From Rhipicephalus microplus (Eukaryota; Arthropoda; Arachnida; Ixodida; Ixodidae): a stretch of DNA of 64,000 bases. The notes under the pieces are model-generated. The model had not been told where the DNA came from. It was given only the letters and a program-made list of their open reading frames with translations, and did not search any database. Positions within the stretch are counted from its first letter, which is position 1, and every line of letters starts with the position of its first letter. Below are positions 1 through 9,869 of the stretch, piece after piece. The position numbers and the translations under genes are program-made. The DNA lies in NCBI RefSeq assembly GCF_043290135.1, contig NW_027464602.1, forward strand, positions 2,170,001 to 2,234,000. The letters are read 5' to 3'.

Positions 1-1694
1 CCCCCCCCCTTCCCCCCCCCCAAGTGTTTTAAACAGTGCTGATGTTGAGCTTGAGCCTCTTTGATTGCAATTTGTGAAAATAGTCGAGGAAAATATTATA
101 CAAGGCAGATAGAGACTTTGCGTGGTGTGTGCCGCGGTAACGCCAGTCATCACTTTATTTTTCGCGTATGCTTTAACACACTTTTCACTTTGTATTTTGC
201 TTTTGTTGTACGCTAATGTACAGTGGAGTCACTGAACATGATAGAGACCGTGTATAGAATTAATTGACTAATTAAAAAAAATCCTGACACCCAACTTGAA
301 CCGATCGGCTATGCTTCAAAGTGAACTAATATTGTTTCCCATTCTTTATAGTTTGTTTCAATGCAATACCAAATCTCCGCGATCGCCGTCACGATTTTAA
401 ACGCCTTCCTCGCCATCATGATTTTAACTGCGGACAAGCTTGTATGTACAGTATCTTGGTAAGCTATATCTGTTTGCAGGTAAATACTTGGCTATGGCAC
501 TTACCCATAATGAAGTTGCACCTGAAGATGCAAATATTGCAAAGTTTCTTCAAGTAGCTTTTGTTAATCTGCACCAGCCAAATACGCTGGTACTTTTAGG
601 AAAATCGGAATGTGTGTTCTCAATTTCAGGTTATAACTTTCAGCGAAGAAACACCCTAAGCTCTGCTCCCTCTGCGTGGACTACTAAATCAACTTGCCTC
701 ACTAGCAGCTCATAATTTCTCAAACTTGCATCGTGAGGCAAAACTAAACGGGTGCAAGCATGAGGAGACAACATGGCAGTTGTAGGCGATAGATTCGGTT
801 GGTGCCCGGGCATGTTGGTGGCGCATTTCGGAAGTGATGAAAAGGCGCTGCGAGATGCACGTGCACACTTTGTATAGTTTCTGTATTGGACAGCAAACTT
901 TTTTTCTTATCTGAGCAGTTTTACCACAGGAAGCTTCATCATATGGCGTGATAAATGAAGCGAATCCACAGGTTGAACCACATCATAGCCTCGCTGTGCT
1001 TTTGTACTTTTTTTAGCTCGCGAAATTTATTTGTACATATAAGTGACAACTTGCCAGTAATAAGGCAGCACTTGTTTCTTTACCATATGATCATCTCCGG
1101 TGTGCTGCTGCCTCAATATTTCAAATTCTAAGCATTTACACCATTGTATGCTAACTTTTCCTTCAAAGTGAGACAAGCCACATGTGTATCGTAGATCGAG
1201 AAGCATGCCAGTTTTACGTACTTGCAAGGTAAACATCAGAAATGCACAGTTGATCAAAAATACTAGTTTAATGGTGCATCTACATAGCAGAGCACCTGTG
1301 GCACCTCGGGAACAAGATAATGCCACATATGTTACAAGAGATAATTAAAAAAGACAGGGGACGTTTCGTGAACAAATAGAAACAAAAATAAAATGGCACG
1401 TGGCAGCGAGCGAAGGCGACAAGGGGGTGGGGGGAGCCCGTGGGACTTCAGCGGATGAACGTAAGGTGTGTGTTTAATATGTGGAAGAAAAAAAAATTCA
1501 AAATTTTGGCGACTGAAATGAGGGTGACTTAGTGAGTGCGCTCATGACGAGAGTAAACACGGTTATTATTTTTTTTTTTCAAATCTCTTTTGAAAGCCAC
1601 AAAAAATTTGTATGTGGTGCAGCCTAACAGAAGGTCCGTGAAGGCAAATTATGAATTCGTCGTTGTACAAGGGCCTATTTTTTTTTTTTTTTTT
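1..1694. other. No supportable gene; low-complexity and AT-rich DNA
   Basis: The stretch opens with a C-rich run (1-21) and holds scattered A and T homopolymers, including a long T run at about 1,675-1,695 just before the SINE. The open frames here (for example 440-715 on plus and 1,027-1,326 on minus) are short and show no family motif that I recognise. An exon of the downstream gene could be hidden here, but nothing in the sequence singles one out. Confidence 0.6.
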
Positions 1695-1962
1695 TCATGC
1701 GCACCATCCCCGCCGCGGTGGTCTAGTGGCTAAGGTACTCGGCTGCTGACCCGCAGGGCGCGGGCTCGAATCCCGGCTGCGGCGGCTGCATTTCCGATGG
1801 AGGCGGGAATGTTGTAGGCCCGTGTGCTCAGATTTAGGTGCACGTTAAAGAACCCCAGGTGGTCTAAATTTCCGGAGCCCTCCACTACGGCGTCTATCAT
1901 AATCATATAGTGGTTTTGGGACGTTAAACACCACATATCAATCAATCAATCATGCGCACCAT
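1695..1962 (+). mobile_element. tRNA-derived SINE, Ruka-like, with target-site duplication
   Basis: The 13-base direct repeat TCATGCGCACCAT occurs at 1,695-1,707 and again at 1,950-1,962 and brackets the element, so the insertion is well delimited. The head (about 1,713-1,785) is tRNA-like: TGGTCTAGTGG fits the Pol III A box and GGCTCGAATCC fits the B box. A tRNA-unrelated body follows, then a short tail built on ATCA/AATC repeats (about 1,937-1,950). This structure resembles the Ruka SINE family known from ixodid ticks, and that family name is from memory. It is unrelated to the tRNA-Asn array further right and has a different body and tail. The call of SINE is firm; the family name is less so. 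Confidence 0.85.
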
Positions 1963-2669
1963 AAATAGTGCTCAAAATTTATTTGCATATGTTGTTTTCA
2001 TCCTCGCTGTATTCCGTGCTGTTTATGATGTAAAAAAAAAGTTGCACGCTGAAGTGGTGCTGCTTTTGGGCAACAGTTGAAAATGGCGGGGTGCATGAAT
2101 GCGGAATACTGCCGCTTGCACTCAAATCACTCTTGTGGTCACCTCCCACTGTTTGCAGCATGTGTTGTGTATACACAGCTGCATATTTCCTAGCTAGAAA
2201 AATTTGATTTTAGGTGTTTCACGCCATTTTCCATGTAACTATTCCACAATTGCACACACTGATCAGCAGGCTTTCAATTGCGCTGAAGGACACAGGTGCC
2301 ATAAAATTCATAGTCGATTCTTTCAAGAAACCGTATGTAAAGGCTGAAGCTTCATGTGTACATACACACACACATATTGTTTTTTGTACTTTATGAAAGC
2401 TGCGAAGGTCCCATGTGCCTCCAAGCGTAACCTGTCTTATTTATTCTCCATCACCGCAAAAGTTTTGTGAGTTTCAAATAAAAGTGCTTTGCGCATGGCC
2501 ACTTTTGGGTAATTTTTTGGTGTAGGTGTTATTTGAGCAGCCTACAGTGTTTACCTTATAAGCCTGTATGTATATGTTGCATTATAAGGACGCAGAATGT
2601 GTGTAGCTGTACAATATAGATGAAGTGTAAAAATTAAGTGTGTCTATTGTAGTGTTCTTGCAACCAATC
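1963..2669. other. Non-coding stretch, nothing specific seen
   Basis: The sequence is AT-rich and unique-looking, with a short CA run near 2,362-2,372 and an AATAAA-like hexamer near 2,478. No motif-bearing frame, RNA gene or repeat was recognised. Confidence 0.5.
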
Positions 2670-2896
2670 TTACCCCCGTATTCTAGAACGTCCCTCCACT
2701 CAACGCTTCACCTTCACTTGAGATGGCTGATGGGAGCGCCGTCTTTAAGCAGAGAAAATTGCTGCATGTCAGCAATAATCTGCTGTGATTCTCGAGTAGC
2801 GCAGCGTCGCTTTCAAACGAGTAGCGGCACAGTGCTCAACTCTGTCAAGTGAAGGGTGAAAGTCGAGTCGGGGAGCGTTTATGAATATGGGGGTTA
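2670..2896. mobile_element. Foldback/MITE-like element with long imperfect inverted ends
   Basis: The left end starts TTACCCCC (2,670-2,677) and the right end finishes GGGGGTTA (2,889-2,896). The inverted similarity continues inward for about 50 bases, including a shared TTCACTTG-type block. At about 227 bp with no coding capacity, the element has the form of a non-autonomous foldback transposon. No clear target duplication was established and the superfamily is not assigned. Confidence 0.6.
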
Positions 2897-2952
2897 GTTT
2901 TGTTGTCTTGTTAGCCTGCCATTAACACTGGATTGATGCTACTTTGCTCTAG

Positions 2953-3015
2953 CTGTACAGTGCTCTCCAATGCTCAAGGAGGCACCGCACGGGGAAGGCT
3001 CGGAGCAAACCATGC
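2953..3015 (+). CDS. Candidate internal exon of the DUF4806-type gene
   Basis: This short open segment is bounded by a plausible acceptor (CTCTAG ending at 2,952, with an alternative CAG ending at 2,960) and a consensus donor GTGAGT at 3,016. Its frame ends after one base of a codon, which matches the two leading bases needed by the exon at 5,176. It encodes a short hydrophilic, proline- and glutamate-containing peptide around SPMLKEAPHGEGSEQTM, with no domain. The case rests only on splice signals and phase, so it could be a chance match. Any 5' exons lie further left or outside the window. Confidence 0.35.
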
Positions 3016-5175
3016 GTGAGTTTCCTTTCATTGTTACCCTATGCACGTATTAAGTGATAGACTTTAATGTATGCTATTTGTATTGTGCAAGTTTTTGGGG
3101 ACATACAACTTCCAACACTTATATGTTCTGATGAAAATCACGCAAGAATGAGAGAAGCTTGTGCAAAAATTATGCAAGAGTGTAAGAAGCTTTTGCAGAA
3201 GTCTGTGAAATGAAGTTTTGAAATTTTGTGGCAATGTGTCATTGTACAGTGGTCAACAGTCTTGCTCAGCATGCTTGACTGCAGGGCTCCCGGCTGCACA
3301 GGCGCATCTACGGAGTGCCTGATGCATGATGGGCCAAATGTCAGCCTGCACACTGGTGCCTCTTATCCCCGTTTGTCTGTTACATCAGTGTCTCTTGTAA
3401 AGGGGATCAACTGTGCTACCTTTTTTTTTTTCGAATGTAATGAGTTCTTTTTCCAGATTATTGTTGTTTTAAGGTAGAGCCTCACATTTCTATCAAATAC
3501 TGAAGATTCTATTTTTCCTTCTAGATGCTATGAAGTCACTCCTTGTGTTACAATAGAGTGAACACTGTTATGAGAAAAGCTACTTTATGGAGTTAACTCA
3601 CTCCATATTGACTTAACACACAGAATTGGTAAAAACTACACTCCATTCCAGCTGCATTAGGAATAATATTCATTTGCATACTTCTGTTTCTTTTGTTTGT
3701 TTGTTGGCTGGAGGTTTGGAGTATAGGGTGGCCAGAGGGCACTGTGTAGTCTTTTTTCATCTTCCCAATTTTGTGAACATCAATTGATAGCCGTATCGGA
3801 AGCAGCCAGCATGCTGAAACAGCGGTGCAAGCATGCAAGATATTCACCATTGCATGCAGTCAGTTGCTGTGAGCAACCTACTGCATACAATTAACTGCGA
3901 GTGGTGAACTAACGCTGCACTATGTGTGCCTCCTGGAAAGCTGCAATGGTAAAGTGCCACAATCGTATAGTAACATGGATAACATCGCAATTTGTTTGTT
4001 GAATAATTTTGCAACAGAATCAATGGAGTTTTGGATAAATTTGTGTATCTGCCTGGTTCATCAAAGCTACAGAGTCAAATGCGGTATATACTCGCGTATT
4101 ATGTGTACTTTTTTTGTCAATCCGATCATGTGCGAAGCTAGTAGGAATCGCTGGCCTAAAAGCTCAACTGGGAATATATGTTGCAGGCGCTGTCACAGCT
4201 GTCTCAAAGCGGATTGTCATTTGTTTGCTAAGCCTGTTCAAATGCCCCCATTTTCTTGAAGTTCTTCCGAACAGTGCTCACAAAAACCAGTTCCCACGAC
4301 AGGATTATACCAGAGAACATAAGTACTCTCCAATAATTGTCGGGAACCCAACGTAAAGTAAGATGCAGACAAGGAAGCACGATGCCAACACAGTGCTGTG
4401 TGTGTCGCCCTTCATGTGTGTGTGTGTCCATTCCTTGTCCCAGTCTTCTATTGCGTTGTGTTCCCTCCGATATCTAACCAACACACCCAAGCTTCTATGC
4501 TAAGTCTTATTCAACGCACTCTTCTGCTGGCTCCCATACTGAATATTGCATGTCGAAGAACTCCACGCTGATGTGCTTAGCGGTAGCACGGTTTCAGTTT
4601 TCTTCGGTAAGCTTTATAACAGCAATCTGCCTCATATATAATTATTGTAGCCTATCACAAGGAACGGTAAAAACGCAATGGCCAGATGGCGAAACGGGGA
4701 AAAAAAAAAAAAAAATGAGTGCGAAAACCTGCCTCATCTTGTTGATGTGACAGGTCCTTGCACGCGTTCAACATCTGTGCTGTGTCTCGGGAATACATTC
4801 TTGCCGTGGAAAAGGTGGGAAGATAGGAGGCAAACCTTTAGGCATTTCGGACTACACATAAACAGGTTTCAGTTTTCAAGTTCAATATTCTAGGGAAAGC
4901 ATAAAAGTTCATGGAAGAAGGGACCTTGCACTCAGTCCATTTTGTGTAAGACTGCACTCGCCTGCTCGACAAGAGATGTGCCTGACCAGAGCATCATGAA
5001 GTCAAATATGTCTGTGTGTGTGCTGGCAAGGTGGCTCGGGCTGGTTGGGGAGGGCAAAGTATGCGAGCAAAAAGTTTCTTGTAGTAAAGCAGGCTGGCTA
5101 ATTATACTGGTGAGCAAATTATGTGAGGATGCAAATTGTGCGAGTAAATATGGTATGTACTCTTGTATGTTTCAG
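3016..5175 (+). other. Presumed intron, no gene seen inside
   Basis: If the flanking exons are correct this is an intron of about 2.2 kb. It contains simple repeats (a TG-rich stretch at about 4,397-4,432 and an A run at about 4,700-4,716). Its right end has a sequence like the inverted ends of the Tigger-like element further on (TGTGCGAGTAAATATGGTA near 5,138), and a weakly similar opposite end lies near 4,083. A decayed DNA transposon between them is possible but not demonstrated. Short open frames here carry no recognisable motif. Confidence 0.4.
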
Positions 5176-5402
5176 CTCTATTGCTATTGATCCTGCGGAT
5201 CCAACTTGGCATCCGGCAGCAACAAAGAGAGGTTCTGCAGGAGGTGCGACAGCTGAAGCACAAGGTACGGCTCTTGTCCGTGCCTCGGCACGCCCAGCCA
5301 GCACAGCGCCCCTCTGACCTTCCGCGGCTGCCTGCTGGTACAATTGGAGAAGTGGAGGCAGCAGAGGCAGCTGTGCAGAGTAAAGCTGTGGCTGCGGCTT
5401 TG
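5176..5402 (+). CDS. Exon of DUF4806-type protein, coiled-coil part
   Basis: The acceptor is the pyrimidine-rich TGTTTCAG ending at 5,175, and the preferred donor is GTGTAT at 5,403. The exon begins with two bases completing a codon and ends in phase 0, which fits the exon at 8,422. It encodes a leucine-rich helix (LLLILRIQLGIRQQQ followed by REVLQEVRQLK), then a basic, proline-containing linker, then an acidic/alanine-rich helix (GEVEAAEAAVQSKAVAAAL). This helix-linker-helix order is what I expect just before the core of DUF4806 proteins. An earlier donor (GTACGG at 5,265) has the same phase and would give a shorter isoform. The molecular function of the DUF4806 family is unknown to me. Confidence 0.65.
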
Positions 5403-5595
5403 GTGTATATTTCTTGATTTTTAATATGCCTATGTAACATGCAGAAATTTAGTACTGCTTTAAGATACTGTGTTTCGGGAAACAAACTAGTCAGGTTATC
5501 TCATGAGCCACTGTACTACAGTCGAATATGAATAATTCGTACTCAAAGAGGCCAGAAAATTTGTTCAAATTAAAAGAAGTTCAAAATAATGAAAG

Positions 5596-6719
5596 TTACC
5601 GTAATTACTTGAATCTAACACGCACCTTTTTTCCGGTTAAGAGAGTTCATAAATCGCATGTGCGTTAGAATCGAGTACGAAAAAAAAAAATGAATATGGT
5701 CATTCTATTGCCATCGCCACTTACAAAATGGCCGCCCCCTACGTGCGTCGGCATGGCGCGTCGGTCATTTATGCCTATGTGTTTCCCATGCGCAGCACTT
5801 CATACGTGTGCTGAGGAGTTCGTCGTCATCTTGTAGCACATTAGCATCGACGGCATGGTAGGGCCGACTCCAAAACCTCGACGAGTGCACCACAATGCTG
5901 CTTCTAAAAGAAAAGTCGTCGCGTGTGCCGGAACGGACAGAAATCGGGCCGCATCGCGGTCATTCGGAGTTCCCGAAACGTGCGTGCGGGACTGGCGGAA
6001 ACAAAAGCAGAATATTGTCGACAGCAAAGATTCACGCAAAGGCTTCAGTGGACCACAGCAGGGTCGGTTTCCAGAAATTGAAAAGCTGCTCGGCGAGTAT
6101 GTGATTAAGCAGTGAGCGGCACAGCGGCCCGTGACGACAGAACTGCTCCAAGTGCAGGCTATGCAGTTAGCCTTAGAAAAAGGGCTAATGCAGAGCCATT
6201 TTAAAGCGAGCAGGTGCTGGCTAACGAACTTTATGAAGAGAAAAGGCTTTTCCCTCCGAAGGCGAACGGGCATATGCCGGAAGTTGCCGTAGGAGTACGA
6301 AGAAAAGCTTCAGAGTCTTCAGAGGTTCCTCCTAAACTTGCGGCACAACAACGGCTACCTGCTTGGGCAAATCGGGAATGCCGATCACACGCCTCTTTAC
6401 TTCGACATGCCTGGCACCACAACCGTCTAGGAGAAGGGGGCGAAGCAAGTTTGTGTACTGACATCGGGCCACGGTAAAACTAGAGTGACAGCAATGCTTT
6501 GTTGCACGTCAGATAGGCATAAGCTTCCCCCGTACTTCATATTTAAACGGAAGACGCTCTCAAAAAGAGTCGTTTTCGCGAGTGGTGTGATCAAGCGGGC
6601 CAACGAGAAAAAAGGGGGTGCGCGTTGCAACCGATGTCTTAGTTTTTTTTTTTTTTTTGTCGTGGAAACCGGGCGCGCGTTACAATCAAGGGCGCGGTAG
6701 AATAGAGTAAATACGGTAA
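5596..6719 (+). mobile_element. Inner Tigger-like transposon with degraded transposase
   Basis: The ends are imperfect inverted repeats of about 30 bp: the left begins TTACCGTAATTACT (5,596) and the right reads, on the minus strand, TTACCGTATTTACT (ending at 6,719). Between them lies a broken pogo/Tigger transposase. A subterminal copy of the end sequence in inverse orientation occurs near 5,655-5,685. The element lies inside the outer relic and inside an intron of the DUF4806-type gene. At about 1.1 kb it is shorter than an autonomous Tigger element, so it is internally deleted. Confidence 0.65.
5855..6640 (+). pseudogene. Broken pogo/Tigger (CENP-B-like) transposase
   Basis: One frame from 5,855 shows the N-terminal Psq-type helix-turn-helix (RAASRSFGVPETCVRDWRKQ), followed by the CENP-B-type DNA-binding region (TTELLQVQAMQLALEKG, then SRCWLTNFMKR). 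The start of the DDE domain follows (NADHTPLYFDMPG, then TSGHGKTRVTAMLCC, then KLPPYFIFKRKTL). The frame is interrupted by TGA at 6,113-6,115, a TAG near 6,290 and another TAG after the DMPG block. It stops before the later catalytic acidic residues, so the coding region is truncated as well as mutated. It is non-functional as it stands. Confidence 0.8.
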
Positions 6720-7059
6720 ACGAGCGGAGGGTTCACCATGCAGTGATGCATGTGCATGGAGAAGGTTTATTCACAAATTACAGGACATCCGTGATTAATT
6801 AAAGTAGTCAATACATGTCTGTACACGTTGGCCTTGCAACGAGTCAACAAGTTTTGCGTGCAGTTTGCAAAGCTTTTGTACTTCGGCTTCAGTATTCTCC
6901 TGGCAAAAGAAGTTGAGCGCGGCAATGTCCAGTGCTGACACTCTTCGAAGACAACTGTGTTTCCACTGTTACCATCTGCGCTGCAGCCGGAGCGTGGCCA
7001 GCACACATGATGAGAATGGAGGAGTGTCTCCACCTGGAGAAAAGCAGATCGGCATTCGA

Positions 7060-7400
7060 GAGAGAAACACTCCGCGGCAGCTTTTTTTTCTCTCTCTCTC
7101 TTCATGCGCGGTGTTGAAAGGAGAAGAGTCTCTACATAGCAGGAACGAAAAACAGGGGAGCGTGACACCGGCGCGTTGCAGATCGGCATGAGAGAGCCAA
7201 CTCTCTGCGACAGCTTTTTTTCCCCTCTTTCTCTTCATGCGCAGTGTTAAGAGGAGAAGGGTCTCTACATGGCAGGGACAGAAACAGCCAAAGCGGGGCA
7301 CAGGAATGTCGCAGATTGGCATTTGGCAAACATTCCACCGCAGTCTTTTCTTTCCTTTTCTTCATTTTCTTCTTCAAGCATAGCGATGAGGTGTCTGAAG
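7060..7400. repeat. Tandem repeat of about 130 bp, 2-3 degenerate copies
   Basis: Blocks starting with GGCAGC or CGACAGC plus a T/C-rich run, then CTTCATGCGC, then GGAGAAG and TCTCTACAT, recur near 7,075, 7,205 and (partly) 7,335. The repeats lie inside the outer transposon relic and carry no coding frame of their own. Confidence 0.6.
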
Positions 7401-8421
7401 TGCCACCGCAGGATTGGGCGGGGTGCTGAGAGCATTTTCGGAGCGCGGTATAGCTTTGATAAGACCACAGCGTCAGTTCGAATTAAGTGTGTTGGAATTA
7501 ATGAGATTCGACTGTATTTACTATAGTCTGTGAAGTCCGAGTGAACTGTCCTAAGCTAGCAGACGATGTAGGCGGCATCGTGTGTTTGATGGGCAGTGAC
7601 TAGCAATAGCCTGCTTAAAACAGACATTCAGTAATTTTGTTCATTTATCACCCTATTTCGTGTCCGCTGCGGCTCTCTCTACTTTGAGCTACAGTTCACC
7701 CTGCCTTGTGTTAGCCGATTTCTTACCTTTTTAAAAATCTAACATGCACCCAATTTCGCAGTGTGAAGAAAAATGCACCTTTGTTTATTGTGATGAGATT
7801 TCTATAGCGACATGCCTCTTTGTTGGCTATCACAGAAAAAGATAAACAGCAAATGGTGCGACCATCTAGTGCGACCTTTATTTTTCTATCAGTTTCATCT
7901 ATGACCAAGATTTGGTCGCTCTAAGGTTGCCTCTTAGTACACCTTGATCATGTTCATTTATCTTGTTGTGCTCTGCTTACAATGCATTGATTAAAAACAT
8001 GTCCAAGCTTCTTTTTGAATTCCACATATTTTATCGTTTTTCACCTGTAGAAGCTACTCCTGGTCAACATTCAGGCAAAGACATTGTAACCTCGAAGAAA
8101 CGTGGTACAAAGTAATTATACTATTTCATAGCTAGAATCAATATTTATTAAGGGTTATAACAGTGTTGTATTTGATTTCATAACCGCGAAACTGCATTCA
8201 GAGAAGGACTTTGAAAGGTTCTCACACTGAGTGTGAGAGGGCTGATGTGGAAACCATTTTAGGTCAAGTGAGTTGAAGTTAGCGTAAAAAAACAATGAAA
8301 TGTGATGCCCAAAAATTCAAGTTGTTGTTTTCAGTGTCCTCTTCTTGCAGAATTTTATCATGAAAACATTTCGATGTGCTGTAGCGTTTACCCCATCTAT
8401 GCTTCTTGCATTTTTTTACAG

Positions 8422-8581
8422 CGCAAGCACCTCCTGCAGATTGGGGGACGTGGCCTCCGAAAAATTGGTGTGAATGCCATGAAGGCTGTATTGGCACATG
8501 ACGTGCAAGTGCTGTACAGCCTTCATGGCAGAAAAGGGAAAAGGGCCTTTGTGAACCTGAGGCTCTGTAGATTAGTGATAG
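8422..8581 (+). CDS. Exon of DUF4806-type protein, core domain part 1
   Basis: A T-rich tract and ACAG acceptor end at 8,421, and the donor GTTAGA starts at 8,582. The exon opens in phase 0, matching the 5,176-5,402 exon, and ends with one base of a codon that is completed by the next exon to give Asp. The translation contains LLQIGGRGLRKIG, then VLAHDVQVLYSLHG, then RKGKRAFVNLRLCRLVI. The GG motif, the YS-x-x-G turn and the basic G-K-(R)-A-F segment followed by a hydrophobic helix are the pattern I associate with the DUF4806 core. Assignment rests on motif recognition, not on a profile search. Confidence 0.75.
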
Positions 8582-8678
8582 GTTAGACTTGTTCATTGTT
8601 TTATGTGTGTGTACCCTTGTGTATTCTCTGTACAGCAGTGCTTCATGTGTACTATGGTATTTCTGTTCTTGTATGCAG

Positions 8679-8941
8679 ATGTCATCTGCCAAAAAGCTGG
8701 GTGCGACCAGGCGGAGGCCCTCAACTTTATTAAGAGGTGGCTGCCAGGGTCTGGTGATCGCTGTGGGGGCAGGAAGCGGCGCTTCAGAGAAGAATTTGTT
8801 GTGGAGCAGCCCGATGATCCCCACTCTCAGAGTGCAGATTATCGGCTGCTCGCGGCAGCTGGCTTCCTGCCCAGCCACAGCAGCCAGGGCCTTGACAGCA
8901 CCACTGTCACTGTGCCCCCAAAGCAACCTGACCTGCACTAG
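8679..8941 (+). CDS. Terminal coding exon of DUF4806-type protein
   Basis: The acceptor is TTGTATGCAG ending at 8,678 and the frame runs to TAG at 8,939-8,941. It completes the domain's last helix (VICQKAGCDQAEALNFIKRWL). A short basic patch follows (GGRKRRF), which could be a nuclear localisation signal, then an acidic/serine-rich tail ending PPKQPDLH. Exons 5,176-5,402, 8,422-8,581 and this one add to 650 bases, that is 2 leading bases plus exactly 216 codons including the stop. This agreement in phase supports the model. The N-terminal part of the protein is not in the window or was not recognised. Confidence 0.75.
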
Positions 8942-9001
8942 AGCGGGCCTTTTTTAGTTGTGTATATATATTTTTCAATGTATACATTTTTTGTTGTACC
9001 A

Positions 9002-9011
9002 AATAAATAAA
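9002..9011 (+). promoter_or_regulatory. Polyadenylation signals of the DUF4806-type gene
   Basis: Two overlapping AATAAA hexamers (9,002-9,007 and 9,006-9,011) lie about 60 bases after the stop codon, followed by an A-rich stretch. The implied 3' UTR is short, about 80-90 bases. A further AATAAA near 9,244 could serve as a distal site. Confidence 0.6.
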
Positions 9012-9489
9012 AAAAAAACAAAGAATAAATAGTCTGCAGACTGTCGGTGGTGCACTGTTCGGCTAGCTTATGCTGATTCGGAAGCACCATCACCATGTTT
9101 TAGTTACAAAAAATGCTCTAAACTATGAATACTCTCGATTACCATGTGGGGGACATATGTGGGGATTGCAAGTGGGGGACATACGCTTTCAACATTTACT
9201 TCCTAACGACTTTTTTCGATCTGCTGTACCAAATACCAGTACCAAATAAAGCACTCGCTATTGCAAAAGATAAATTGGTAAAAAAATAAACTACACTTCT
9301 AGTGTTAGCAAAGGGAATGAGGTATAAAAGATGAAATAGATCGAGTAACTGCTTTCAGTTCTCAGCATTCAATTTTCTGTTGCCCCAAGTATACAGGGCT
9401 GCAAAGCTACAAGAGCGGGTCACCGAGGCATATTGTTTAAATATTCCGGTAAGAAAAATTCCCTACTAATAATGGTTACATAATGGCAA

Positions 9490-9869
9490 GCCAATCAGTA
9501 GCCAATATTCGTCGTGCAGGAAACATCGGTGTAATAACGGCATTTGATGGGCTGCAATGTGGCCCTGGATTGGTCCAATGTCGGTCGCACATCCGTAGCC
9601 AATATTCCTCGTGCAGCAAACATCGGCGTAAAAATGGCATGTGATTGGCTGAAATATGGCCCAATGTTGGCCGAACATTGGCAGCTTTGTCGGCAATACG
9701 ATGGGCCTTCGTCGGCCCAATGTTGGTTGCATACTGGCTTAAACATCGGCAAAACGTCGGTCCATCATTGGCTTGAACGTCGGCCCGACATTGGTTTGAA
9801 GTTGCACTTCCGACGTCGGCCCGACGTCGGTGCCGATGTTAGCCGATGTTGGTCCAAGATCTGCCTGGG
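9490..9869. repeat. Degenerate minisatellite rich in GTTGG/CGACGTCGG words
   Basis: The segment has two layers. A block beginning AGCCAATATTCGTCGTGCAG at about 9,499 recurs with changes about 97 bases later. From about 9,650 to 9,860 there is a succession of roughly 10-20 base words built on CAATGTTGGC, CATCGGC, ACGTCGG and GGCCCGAC. Several words are palindromic (CGACGTCGG). It directly abuts the tRNA-like array. Open frames across it are by-products of the repeat. Confidence 0.7.

Larger units (their letters stand above)
5518..7515. mobile_element. Outer pogo/Tigger-like DNA transposon relic (interrupted)
   Basis: TACAGTCGAAT at 5,517-5,527 is inverted as ATTCGACTGTA at 7,506-7,516. These read as a TA target dinucleotide plus CAGTCGAAT terminal inverted repeats, the form used by pogo/Tigger-like elements. 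Similarity continues weakly inward (AATTC-containing blocks on both sides). The inside is occupied by a second transposon (5,596-6,719) and by tandem repeats. No transposase attributable to the outer element was found, so it may be a non-autonomous copy. Confidence 0.5.

Noticed and set aside
440..715. Possible exon or small gene (91 codons)
   Set aside because: It has no recognisable motif, no convincing splice signals in phase with the downstream exons, and low-complexity surroundings.
4083..5153. Another DNA transposon with ends like the Tigger-like element
   Set aside because: Only about 10-12 bases of end similarity were found and no transposase or target duplication. Mentioned only within the intron entry.
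6767..7377. Overlapping small frames on both strands
   Set aside because: They are generated by the 130-bp tandem repeat and T/C-rich runs inside the transposon relic.
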